A stretch of DNA of 11,465 nucleotides from Bordetella parapertussis (GTDB lineage Bacteria > Pseudomonadota > Gammaproteobacteria > Burkholderiales > Burkholderiaceae_B): the NCBI GenBank assembly GCA_945868195.1, contig CAMBLP010000063.1, positions 1-11,465 of the forward strand, in the 5' to 3' direction. Made by a program: the position numbers and the translations under genes. Position 1 is the first letter of the stretch. The number at the start of each line of letters is the position of its first letter. This document shows, piece by piece, positions 1 to 7,236 of this stretch. The notes below the pieces were generated by a model that saw nothing but the letters and a program-made list of their open reading frames with translations, was not told where the DNA came from and made no database searches.

Positions 1-824
1 GCGAGTTTGTTGATGATGGCGGGCGGTGTACCGGCGGGTGCAAACAGTCCATTCCAGGAGTCGGCTTCGATGCCAGGCATGCCTGCTTCGGCCATGGTGG
101 GGACGTCCGGTAATTGAGCCAAGCGTTGACTTCCGGCTACGGCGATCGCCCGCACTTTGCCCGATTGAATCGCTGGCAAGACGCCGCTGGCTGTTTTAAA
201 ACCCATGCCTACGGTTCCACCTATGACATCTGTGAGCGCTGGCGCGGCACCTTTATAGGGAATATGCAATACGTCGATGCCAGCGCGTAGTTTGAGCATT
301 TCACCCGCATGGTGTTGCATGCCGCCGGCACCCGAAGACGCGTAGTTTAATTTGCCGGGCCTGGCTTTGACATAAGCGATGAGTTCATCAAGCGTTTTAA
401 CAGGCAGATCTGTATTGACGACTAAAACGCTTGGAGAGGACATGATCTGAGTGATCGGTGCAAAATCTCGTACCGTGTTGTAGCCCAGATTTTTGTAGAT
501 CCCCATGTTGGTGGTGTTGGCGACCGTACCGACTAAAAGCGTATAGCCATCAGGCTTGGCTTTGGCGACAAATTCTGAGCCGATATTGGAGCCACCACCG
601 GGTTTGTTTTCAACAATGATGGGCTGACCGAGTTCTTTTTCTAGTTTGGAGGCGATCAGGCGCGCAAAGATATCTGTCGGGCCACCGGCCGCAAAGCTGA
701 CAATTAAACGAATAGGCTGAGCAGGGTAGGCGGGCTGGCTCGATGCCGGAGCAGCCATCAACATCGCAAATAAAGCTAGACAAAGCCCAAGGTAATTTTT
801 TGTTTTAAGTAAAAACGAGTGCAT
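1..824 (-). CDS. Bug/TctC-family periplasmic solute-binding protein (C-terminus beyond window)
   Basis: This is a tripartite tricarboxylate transporter substrate-binding protein of the Bug type, a periplasmic receptor for small carboxylates or related solutes. It begins at the ATG at 824-822, preceded by AAGGAG at a good distance, and runs off the left edge after 274 codons; family members are about 320-330 residues, so roughly 50 are missing. The N-terminus is a Sec-type signal peptide: a short charged start, then a hydrophobic stretch ending near APASSQ. The mature part starts PAQPIRLIVSF and has the family blocks ENKPGGGSNIG, DGYTLLVGT, YASSGAGG and YKGAAPALTD. No TctA/TctB membrane genes are in view, so it is an orphan receptor here, as is usual in Burkholderiales. 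It diverges from the ThDP enzyme gene across only 75 bp, which suggests shared control. It is a close paralogue of the receptor at 3394-4380. The ligand is unknown. Confidence 0.93.
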   Translation of the reverse strand, partial: MHSFLLKTKNYLGLCLALFAMLMAAPASSQPAYPAQPIRLIVSFAAGGPTDIFARLIASKLEKELGQPIIVENKPGGGSNIGSEFVAKAKPDGYTLLVGTVANTTNMGIYKNLGYNTVRDFAPITQIMSSPSVLVVNTDLPVKTLDELIAYVKARPGKLNYASSGAGGMQHHAGEMLKLRAGIDVLHIPYKGAAPALTDVIGGTVGMGFKTASGVLPAIQSGKVRAIAVAGSQRLAQLPDVPTMAEAGMPGIEADSWNGLFAPAGTPPAIINKL

Positions 825-899
825 GAAGGGTCTCCTTTTTTTGAGTTATTCTGCATAGATTAACGGGCAATCAAAAAAAATGAAAGAAGAGACACGACG

Positions 900-2549
900 A
901 TGAGTGAAGAAATCACGATCGCGCAAGTGTTGGTGCGTAAACTTGGACAGAAAGGCGTTAAAAAAATATTTGGTTTGCCAGGTGGAGGCTCCTCGCTTGA
1001 TGTGATCGCAGCCGCGTCTGCGCAGCACATCGAATTCATCCTCACTAAAACTGAGAACGCAGCAGTCATGATGGCGGGTGCGCTTTCTGAGACAACGGGT
1101 GTGCCGGGTGTCGCGCTCATGACCAAGGGCCCAGGCCTCACCAATAGTGCCAACGGCGTGGCGTATGCGTGTTTGGATCGTGCGCCTGTGGTTGTGTTGA
1201 CGGACGGCTTTACCTCGAAACAGCTGTCCTACATTACGCACCAGGTGTTTGATCAGCAAGCGGTCTTGGCACCGATCGTCAAAGCGGTGAGTCGGCTCGA
1301 GTCTGAGGATCCAGAGGCTGAAATTGACGCGGTATTGGCTTTGGCTTGTGCCGAGCCCATGGGGCCCGTGCATATTGAGTTAACTTCAGAAACTGCGCGT
1401 AAAACTGTCTCTGTTCGGTCGGGGCGCCGAGTCAATGAGGCGCTGAGTGGTGGCCATCTTGGCGCGTCGGGCACTGCTCCTTCTACAGATCAGTTACAGG
1501 CGTTGGCAGTACGCCTTAAACAGGCGCGTCGGCCTATTGTTGTGCTGGGCTTGGAGGCACGCGCCCACGCAGATGAAATTAGAAAGTTTGTTGATACATT
1601 AAGGTGCGCCGTCCTTACAACTTATAAAGCCAAGGGTGTGATACCTGATTCGGACCCTCGCGTAGTGGGTATTTTTACAGGCGGCTCGCTTGAGCAAGAG
1701 GCTATTGCCGCTGCTGATCTGATGATTTTGATCGGCATGGACCCCGTCGAGTTGATTTTGCAACCATGGCGCTATGTGGCTCCCGTGGTGGATATCGCGG
1801 CCTGCGTGCACCCTGTTCATTATGTTCAGCCTGAAATGCGTGTGGTGGGAGACTTGACGGAGATCTTGCGCGCATTGTTGTCATCGGGTGGCTTTGCGCA
1901 AAGTGACTGGAGTGTGTCGGCGCTTGACGCTTTGCGCGAAAGTGCGCAAAAACAGTTGACTTACGCGCCTGTGCAATATGGCGTCGCACCAGATCGGGTC
2001 GCGCAATTGGCAGCACTTTGCTGCCGCGAGGCTGGGGTCAATCCCATGTTTTCGATTGATGCGGGCGCACATATGTTTTCCGTAGCAGGATTTTTTCCTG
2101 CGGAGCGTGCGGGGGATGTCCTCATCTCCAATGGCTTGGCGACGATGGCTTTTGCCTTGCCGGCTGCGATTTCAGCCGCGGTGCAACAGCGAAATACGCC
2201 GGTCTTGTGCTTTACCGGAGATGGTGGTTTGATGATGTGTCTCGGTGAGCTCTGCACTGCAGTGGAGCAACAGGCAAAGGTCATCGTGATTGTTTTTAAT
2301 GACAGTGCGTTATCTCTCATTGATATCAAACAACAGAGTCGTTCGATGAAACCGGAGGGGGTGCGTTGGCGTCACCACGACTTTGCGGCGACGATGGAGG
2401 CACTCGGTGGTGTGGGTATCCGCGTCTCGAGTGAGCAAGAATTTGTCGAGGGCATGCAACGTGCGTTGGCTTGTGAGGGTCCATCATTGCTCGATGTTTC
2501 AATCGATCCGTCCGGGTACCCAGAGCAACTCAAGGCGATGCGGGGTTAA
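900..2549 (+). CDS. Thiamine-diphosphate-dependent enzyme, acetolactate synthase-like
   Basis: The 549-residue protein has the three-domain layout of the acetolactate synthase / benzoylformate decarboxylase / sulfoacetaldehyde acetyltransferase superfamily. The N-terminal PYR domain (about 5-170) carries the cofactor-activating glutamate E52 in KTENAA and the block TKGPGLTNSANG. A central domain (about 195-330) follows. The C-terminal PP domain holds the Mg-ThDP motif, GDG at 440-442 and ND at 467-468, 24 residues apart. Such enzymes decarboxylate or ligate 2-oxo acids. It is probably not the housekeeping biosynthetic enzyme: no small subunit follows, and the genes around it are catabolic. 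The start at 900 follows a purine-rich AAGAAGAG. The bicupin gene begins 24 bp downstream on the same strand, so the two are likely co-transcribed. The substrate is unassigned; an oxalyl-CoA, benzoylformate or acetolactate-type reaction cannot be chosen from motifs alone. Confidence 0.92.
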   Translation: MSEEITIAQVLVRKLGQKGVKKIFGLPGGGSSLDVIAAASAQHIEFILTKTENAAVMMAGALSETTGVPGVALMTKGPGLTNSANGVAYACLDRAPVVVLTDGFTSKQLSYITHQVFDQQAVLAPIVKAVSRLESEDPEAEIDAVLALACAEPMGPVHIELTSETARKTVSVRSGRRVNEALSGGHLGASGTAPSTDQLQALAVRLKQARRPIVVLGLEARAHADEIRKFVDTLRCAVLTTYKAKGVIPDSDPRVVGIFTGGSLEQEAIAAADLMILIGMDPVELILQPWRYVAPVVDIAACVHPVHYVQPEMRVVGDLTEILRALLSSGGFAQSDWSVSALDALRESAQKQLTYAPVQYGVAPDRVAQLAALCCREAGVNPMFSIDAGAHMFSVAGFFPAERAGDVLISNGLATMAFALPAAISAAVQQRNTPVLCFTGDGGLMMCLGELCTAVEQQAKVIVIVFNDSALSLIDIKQQSRSMKPEGVRWRHHDFAATMEALGGVGIRVSSEQEFVEGMQRALACEGPSLLDVSIDPSGYPEQLKAMRG

Positions 2550-2573
2550 TTTCAATCTAGGAGGCTGAGTGTC

Positions 2574-3332
2574 ATGATCCATGTTTCAACAAAGCAAGAG
2601 TCCTTGAGTAACAGACGACTATCGCGCATGGAGAGCGGCGAGGTGCACTGGAGGACGGATTTTCTGCGCCCTTCGGATGCGGTGTCACACGATAGCAAAG
2701 CCGTCTCGCCCCAGGCATTTTTGATCGAGATGACGCCTCAGGAAATCATCCATCCGCATTTTCATGAGGTGGAGCAGTTTCAGGTGTTTTTCGAGGGCGA
2801 AGGGCAGATGGGGCGAACGGATGGCAAACTCGGTCCTGCGGTGGTGCATTACACAGATGCCTATACGGGCTACGGACCCATCACGGCAAGTCAGCAGGGA
2901 CTTTCTTATTTCGCTTTGCGTCCGCGCAAAGATCCTGGGGCGATTTATCTACACAAAGAAGGCTATCGTGAAAAACTCCGTCCTTCGAAAAAACGGCACT
3001 TTTCCATTCCTTTTGTGAAAAGCACGCAGGCCGTGCTTGGGCACTTGGAAAGCCCCGTCGTCGAGCCACTTTTTGACGATAGCCACTACGCGCTCGATGA
3101 TGGTTTGTCCGCGAGTTTGGTGAGGCTGGGTCCAAACCAATCTTTTACGATTCAGTCCAGTATAAAAAACGGCGGCCAGTACTTAGTCAATCTTCAGGGT
3201 GTTTTAAAGTATGCAGACCGCGACTTTGCTGAGCTCTCTGTCTTTTTTAGCGAACCCGCCGACCGTTCGTTTATGGTCGTGTCGGGCGAAGCAGGCGCAG
3301 AGTTTTTAGTTTTACAGTTTGGTCAGTCTTGA
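2574..3332 (+). CDS. Cupin-domain (bicupin) protein
   Basis: This 252-residue protein has a metal-binding cupin half at about 45-115. The histidine cluster is HPHFH (H60, H62, H64), followed by E67 and the glycine-rich turn EGEGQMG, which matches the first cupin motif. The second half (about 165-250) has cupin-like beta strands (GQYLVNLQGVLKY, GAEFLVLQFG) but no comparable histidines, so it may be a non-metal second cupin domain. The ATG at 2574 has a strong AGGAGG at 2559-2564, 9 nt upstream. It directly follows the ThDP enzyme gene with a 24-bp gap, so it probably processes the same metabolite (inference). Possible roles include dioxygenase, isomerase, decarboxylase or a binding protein, and I cannot choose between them. 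Its 3' end faces the convergent Bug receptor gene across 61 bp with no clear terminator hairpin. Confidence 0.8.
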   Translation: MIHVSTKQESLSNRRLSRMESGEVHWRTDFLRPSDAVSHDSKAVSPQAFLIEMTPQEIIHPHFHEVEQFQVFFEGEGQMGRTDGKLGPAVVHYTDAYTGYGPITASQQGLSYFALRPRKDPGAIYLHKEGYREKLRPSKKRHFSIPFVKSTQAVLGHLESPVVEPLFDDSHYALDDGLSASLVRLGPNQSFTIQSSIKNGGQYLVNLQGVLKYADRDFAELSVFFSEPADRSFMVVSGEAGAEFLVLQFGQS

Positions 3333-3393
3333 AGCTGCATTTCAACGAGTTGGCCTCAGTGAATCATGGCTCTAAGTTAAAAAAATTCAAAAG

Positions 3394-4380
3394 TTAATTT
3401 GCATTGGCTCCTGTTAGGCGCACAACATCGCCCCACATTTTGATTTCTGCCGCAACAAATTTCTTAAATTGGTCTGGGGTACTCGAGGTCACCAGGGCGG
3501 CTTGCGCAGCAAAAGTTTCCTGAACATCCTTCATCTTTGCAACGGTGGCGCAGGCAGCGGAAAGTCGATCAATAATATCTCGAGGAGTACCTGCTGGCGC
3601 AAATAAGCCGTTCCAAGAGGTGATTTCAAAATCAGCAATACCGACTTCGGCCATGGTGGGGACATTAGGCAGCATGCTTAGACGTTGCGAGGACGCGACT
3701 GCAAGCGGAGTCAGTTGTCCAGCTTGGATGCTAGGAATCGCTGAGAGCGCAGTTTTAAAACCAAAGTCAGTCACACCGCTTATGGTGTCGGTCAGCGCGG
3801 GAGCCGCACCTTTGTAAGCAATGTGTGTGATATCCAGTCCAAAACGACTTTTAAACAGCTCACCTGCAAGGTGTGGGGTTGTACCAACTCCAGATGACGC
3901 ATAGTTCATCTTGCCGGGACGTTCCTTGGCAAGCTTGATTAATTCTTGCACTGTCTTAACAGGTAATTTTGACGAACAAACTAACACTGCGGGTGCGGAC
4001 GAAGTGCTTGAAATTGGAGCAAAATCTGTTAAGAGGTTGTAGCCGAGGTTTTTATACAGAGACATGTTGATTGCATTTGCAACAGTGCCCAAAAATAACG
4101 TGTAACCGTCTGCAGGTGATTTTGCGGCGAGTTCTGTGCCGATATTTGATCCGCCACCAGGTTTGTTTTCAATCAAGATACGCTGACCAATAATATCCAT
4201 TAATTTCGCTGAAATGATGCGCGCCGTGACGTCAGTTGATCCACCAGGACCAAAGGCGACAATGAGCTTTATCGGTTGAGCAGGCCATTTCGCTGAGGTG
4301 CGCTGAGCCAACGCAAGGGAAGGAACACTGACGGTTGACCCTAAAGCGATACCTGCTTGAATAAATTTTCTACGATCCAT
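3394..4380 (-). CDS. Bug/TctC-family periplasmic solute-binding protein with Tat-type signal
   Basis: This is a full-length 328-residue Bug receptor. The N-terminus MDRRKFIQAG has a twin-arginine pattern (R3 R4 K5 F6), followed by a weakly hydrophobic stretch and an ALA|Q cleavage site near residue 25, so export by the Tat route is likely. The paralogue at 1-824 has an ordinary Sec-type signal instead. Family blocks are PAQPIKLIVAFGPGGSTD, ENKPGGGSNIG, DGYTLFLGTVAN, YASSGVG, YKGAAPALTD and SWNGLFAPAGTP. The ATG at 4380-4378 has TGGAGA 7 nt upstream. The gene lies 68 bp downstream of the asparaginase-like gene on the same strand and is probably expressed with it, so it may capture an amide or amino-acid-like substrate (inference). 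A TATAAT-like box in the gap could add a private promoter. No permease genes are nearby. Confidence 0.95.
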   Translation of the reverse strand: MDRRKFIQAGIALGSTVSVPSLALAQRTSAKWPAQPIKLIVAFGPGGSTDVTARIISAKLMDIIGQRILIENKPGGGSNIGTELAAKSPADGYTLFLGTVANAINMSLYKNLGYNLLTDFAPISSTSSAPAVLVCSSKLPVKTVQELIKLAKERPGKMNYASSGVGTTPHLAGELFKSRFGLDITHIAYKGAAPALTDTISGVTDFGFKTALSAIPSIQAGQLTPLAVASSQRLSMLPNVPTMAEVGIADFEITSWNGLFAPAGTPRDIIDRLSAACATVAKMKDVQETFAAQAALVTSSTPDQFKKFVAAEIKMWGDVVRLTGANAN

Positions 4381-4413
4381 TTTTATGTCTCCAAAATAAT
4401 AATTATTAAATTT

Positions 4414-4419
4414 ATTATA
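4414..4419 (-). promoter_or_regulatory. Possible -10 box upstream of the second Bug receptor gene
   Basis: The minus strand reads TATAAT, a perfect -10 hexamer, in the AT-rich 68-bp gap between the asparaginase-like gene and the Bug receptor gene. A transcript from it would have a leader of about 25-30 nt with the ribosome binding site in place. No good -35 box is seen at the usual spacing, so this may be chance in AT-rich DNA. An adjacent 12-bp palindrome TAATAATTATTA lies at 4397-4408. Confidence 0.3.
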
Positions 4420-4448
4420 GCGAACGAATTGGTAAAACCTAGTTTTAA

Positions 4449-5456
4449 TTAATACTGTTCAAACATGCGTTGAATTTCTGCTGAGTCGTTAGTTTTAGTT
4501 AAGGCAAGTGCAAGCAAAATCCTTGCTTTTTGCGGGTTCAAGTTGTCTGCTCTGATAAAGCCAGCATCAACTATTTTGCTGGGTCCAAATGTACGCCCAG
4601 AACCTGCTCGGGAGGAAATTACTACTTTTACACCCGCAGCGACCGCTTCTTTCATGGCGATATTCTCATCGGGAGAAAGGAGTCCAGGCGCAAAGGCGGC
4701 ACCCACAATGCCTTGAGCACCTGCCTGAATGAATGCGCGAGTCGCTATTCCATCGCTGCCCGCATAGTGATAGGCAATTTCAACTCTCGGCAAGGCCTCA
4801 AGTGTTCGAATATCAAACTCTACGTCAGGATTGTGGCGACGTAGGCTTTTTCGATAAAACTCCACTCGATCGCCATCGGCATGACCGAGCACACCGAAGT
4901 CAGGAGATCTAAACGTTTGCAGTCTTGAATTAGAGGTTTTAGTGACTTCTCTGGCAGCCTGGATTTCATCATTCAAACATACTAAAACACCCATTCCATG
5001 TGCTTGGGGAGATGCCGCTACGCGAACCGCATTAAATATATTGAGTCCTGCGTCTGAGGATAAAGCGCTCGCCGGACGTTGTGCACCTGTGATCACGACA
5101 GGCACATCAGTTCGAAGAGTTAAGCTCAATGCATAAGCGGTTTCCTCGATCGTTGCCGTACCGTGAAGAATCACAACACCACAAGGACCTTTGGTATTGC
5201 GTAAAAATTCTTCTATTGTGAAAACTAGTTTCTTCCAGTGCGGGAAAGACACAGCCGTTGAGGGCAGGGTGTCAAATTGAATGGGAACGATGTTGGCAAC
5301 TGTTTTTGATTGAGGGAATTTTTGCAGCATTTCATCTGCATTTAAGCGCTTTCCGGTTGCTGTATATTCAAAGAGATCAAGTTCACCATTAGCGCTAATG
5401 GTAGTCAGGGTTCCACCTGTGCTGATGAGTGCGATTGTCGGTAAAGAACTGTTCAA
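4449..5456 (-). CDS. Asparaginase/glutaminase-fold amidohydrolase, variant active site
   Basis: The 335-residue protein belongs to the bacterial L-asparaginase family, which hydrolyses side-chain amides to acid and ammonia. Seen: STGGT at 12-16 (T13 matches the nucleophile Thr12 of E. coli type II enzyme), S66 at the substrate-binding Ser58 position, HGT at 98-100 (T100 = Thr89), and K173 in VTKT (= Lys162). The residue after T100, normally the catalytic-diad Asp (Asp90), is Ala101 (codon GCA): HGTATIEETA instead of HGTDTxEETA. The fold and other motifs are intact, so the gene looks functional but may act on another substrate. No signal peptide is seen, so it is probably cytoplasmic. The start is TTG at 5456-5454 with AAGAGG 7 nt upstream; no in-frame ATG fits better. 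It diverges from a cysteine-hydrolase gene and precedes a Bug receptor. Confidence 0.92.
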   Translation of the reverse strand: MNSSLPTIALISTGGTLTTISANGELDLFEYTATGKRLNADEMLQKFPQSKTVANIVPIQFDTLPSTAVSFPHWKKLVFTIEEFLRNTKGPCGVVILHGTATIEETAYALSLTLRTDVPVVITGAQRPASALSSDAGLNIFNAVRVAASPQAHGMGVLVCLNDEIQAAREVTKTSNSRLQTFRSPDFGVLGHADGDRVEFYRKSLRRHNPDVEFDIRTLEALPRVEIAYHYAGSDGIATRAFIQAGAQGIVGAAFAPGLLSPDENIAMKEAVAAGVKVVISSRAGSGRTFGPSKIVDAGFIRADNLNPQKARILLALALTKTNDSAEIQRMFEQY

Positions 5457-5578
5457 AATAGCACCTCTTGGTATCGTTATTTTTGAAAAAAATTTGTTTA
5501 CTTTAATAACATGTTGCTTGATTTGATACGGTGGTCAATATAAGATGATTTGATAAATTTATAAAAATTGGAGGTGAG
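5457..5578. promoter_or_regulatory. Divergent control region between asparaginase-like and cysteine-hydrolase genes
   Basis: This 122-bp AT-rich intergenic region must carry promoters for both flanking genes. A 10-base direct repeat TGATTTGATA occurs at 5519-5528 and 5546-5555 (27 bp apart), and a small palindrome AACATGTT lies at 5508-5515. For the plus strand, TTGCTT at 5514-5519 with AATATA at 5537-5542 (17-bp spacer) is a weak promoter candidate. No regulator gene is adjacent; the nearest is the GntR gene beyond the hydrolase. Confidence 0.4.
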
Positions 5579-6253
5579 ATGGATAAGCTTGAAAAGTGGC
5601 GTGGATATGTGCCCGATGCAGAGTTGGAAACGTACAGAAAAGGGGGTTTCGCTCAACGGATCGGTATGGGCGAGCGGGTTGCCTTGCTCAATATCGATAC
5701 GACCCATATGTTCGTTGACCCCTCTTATTCGATGTGTGGTCGAGATATGACCTCTGTCAAAAATTCTTTGATCATCTTGACAGAAGCATTTCGACGCTTG
5801 GACTTGCCTATTTATTACAGCCGCAGAGATGATCGCAGCCATCCGACCTATCGCGGAGCCTGGAACTACAAACTTGCTGAGCCAGAGGCTTTTCAGTATA
5901 CGAGTGATCCACGTGCAGACGAGTGGCCGGACGAATATGCACCGCGTCCAGTCGATCGGATTATTCTCAAAAATAAACCATCCTGTTTTTTCTGTACCCC
6001 TCTCGAAGCATTTTTGCGTTACGACAAAATCGATACGCTTGTTATTTGCGGGATTTCGACTTCGGGCTGTGTCAGGTCTGGTGCAACGGATGCTTTTTCG
6101 CATAATTTCCGTGTCATCCTGGTGGATGAAGCATGCGGAGATCGCAGCCCGCAAGCACATTTGGCTAATATGTTTGATCTGGATATGAAGTTTGCGGATG
6201 TCGAGTCGATTGACTATGTCATGGCTGAGTTGAATCGCAAATTTGGTCAATAA
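5579..6253 (+). CDS. Isochorismatase-fold cysteine hydrolase (N-carbamoylsarcosine amidase / maleamate amidohydrolase type)
   Basis: The 224-residue protein has the catalytic triad of the isochorismatase-like cysteine hydrolases: D40 in ALLNIDTTH, K133 in LKNKPSCFFCT, and nucleophile C164 in GISTSGCVRSGATDA, with the family cis-peptide region just before it. The TSGCVRS signature is typical of N-carbamoylsarcosine amidase, maleamate amidohydrolase and related C-N hydrolases, and not of true isochorismatases that act on ethers. It probably releases ammonia from a linear amide or carbamoyl compound in the cytoplasm. The ATG at 5579 has a strong GGAGG 4-8 nt upstream. It stands alone on the plus strand, divergent from the asparaginase-like gene and convergent with the GntR gene. 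A longer open frame on the opposite strand (5498-6316) is only a shadow. The family call is firm; the substrate is not. Confidence 0.93.
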   Translation: MDKLEKWRGYVPDAELETYRKGGFAQRIGMGERVALLNIDTTHMFVDPSYSMCGRDMTSVKNSLIILTEAFRRLDLPIYYSRRDDRSHPTYRGAWNYKLAEPEAFQYTSDPRADEWPDEYAPRPVDRIILKNKPSCFFCTPLEAFLRYDKIDTLVICGISTSGCVRSGATDAFSHNFRVILVDEACGDRSPQAHLANMFDLDMKFADVESIDYVMAELNRKFGQ

Positions 6254-6312
6254 TAAAAATGTGACCATGCTAAAGCTTGACCAGTGCAAAGTATTTGCGC
6301 GATAGGATGCGG

Positions 6313-7164
6313 TCATGATTTTCTACGCCCACTTTTAGTTTGAGAAGTGGATGTAGGCTTTTTGAGCTGCATGGGTTGGTTTGATTGTTTGGTAGCCCAA
6401 GTATTTCCTTTCGAAGATTGTGTTCGCTGCAGGTCTACGCCGTACTGATAGATGTCAGGACGATATTGGACCTCAATCCATTCAACGGGTCGATCAGAAT
6501 GGTCATACACAATGCGTTCGGAGACCAAAAGCGCAGCATTGACCTCGACATGCAATGCACGCGCAACTTCTGCGGTCGCTTGTTGCGCGCTAATGATCTG
6601 CTCCGCTCGTCCAATGACGACTCCGGCTTTTTCCAAGAGTTCCAATAGTGGCTTGCTAGACATTTGTTCAGTATGTATTTGCCTAGTAATCGCAGGTGGC
6701 AAGTATGTGACGGCATAAGAAAAGGGTGTACCGTCTAGACTTCTGACGCGTACTGACCACAGCACTTTTTCTCCGACTTTTATTTTAAGTTTGTGCGCAA
6801 TCCGCTTGCCCGCTGGGACTGTCTCGTGAGTAAGCAGTTCAACTGTGGTGGCATCTCCCATGCGACGATTATTTTCAATCATTCCTTCAACACCGGCCAG
6901 CAAGCGCGTACTTGGACGGTAGGCAGCTACTCGTGAGGGCTTTCCTTGATGACGCTCAATGAGCCCGCGTGCACTGAGCTCATCCATTGCTCTTCTTGCC
7001 GTGATTCGAGAGACCTTGAGAGCTTGCTCGATTTGACTCTCGCTTGGAAAAATGCTGCCAGGTGAGAAAATACCACTCTGAATACAGTCTCTCAGATGTA
7101 AAAAAATTTGATGGTACAGAGGAGTCGGCAGTGATTTGCTGACGGTAAAGTTAAACCAACTCAT
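6313..7164 (-). CDS. GntR-family transcriptional regulator with UTRA domain (HutC subfamily)
   Basis: From the ATG at 7164 the protein has 283 residues. An N-terminal winged helix (about 12-77) shows the GntR pattern: PLYHQIF, GSIFPSESQIEQ, VSRITARRAM, LIERHQGK. A UTRA ligand-binding domain (about 95-245) ends in EVQYRPDIYQY. The last ~38 residues form an unusual polar, basic tail rich in K, S, Q and T (ending KSGRRKS). An alternative GTG start at 7224 would add 20 residues, but it lacks a well-spaced ribosome binding site and gives an atypical N-terminus, so I prefer 7164; upstream sequence there is also weak. It is the last gene of the four-gene minus-strand operon, starting 12 bp (GTG) or 72 bp (ATG) after the lyase gene stop. 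HutC-type proteins usually repress a neighbouring catabolic operon and release it on binding a pathway metabolite. The perfect palindrome at 9931-9948 is its likely operator. Confidence 0.92.
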   Translation of the reverse strand: MSWFNFTVSKSLPTPLYHQIFLHLRDCIQSGIFSPGSIFPSESQIEQALKVSRITARRAMDELSARGLIERHQGKPSRVAAYRPSTRLLAGVEGMIENNRRMGDATTVELLTHETVPAGKRIAHKLKIKVGEKVLWSVRVRSLDGTPFSYAVTYLPPAITRQIHTEQMSSKPLLELLEKAGVVIGRAEQIISAQQATAEVARALHVEVNAALLVSERIVYDHSDRPVEWIEVQYRPDIYQYGVDLQRTQSSKGNTWATKQSNQPMQLKKPTSTSQTKSGRRKS

Positions 7165-7236
7165 TCCATTATTCTCAAGATAGTTCTGTAAATAAAAAAC
7201 ACTCTGTTGAAAAAGACTGGTCACGAGTACTCATCA

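Noticed and set aside
846..1373. A 175-codon minus-strand open frame over the start of the ThDP enzyme gene
   Set aside because: It is antisense to a well-supported gene, has an odd composition rich in His, Arg and Cys, and shows no domain.
4397..4408. A 12-bp palindrome TAATAATTATTA upstream of the second Bug receptor gene
   Set aside because: It is made only of A and T in an AT-rich gap, where such palindromes are frequent by chance, so I did not list it as an operator.
6284..6300. A hairpin (GTGCAAA-GTA-TTTGCGC) between the convergent hydrolase and GntR genes, as a terminator
   Set aside because: The stem is AT-rich with a wobble pair, and no run of T follows on either strand.
5498..6316. 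A 272-codon open frame on the minus strand, longer than the gene it overlaps
   Set aside because: It lies opposite the cysteine hydrolase, which has an intact catalytic triad and a strong ribosome binding site. The antisense product shows no recognisable motif and is a shadow.
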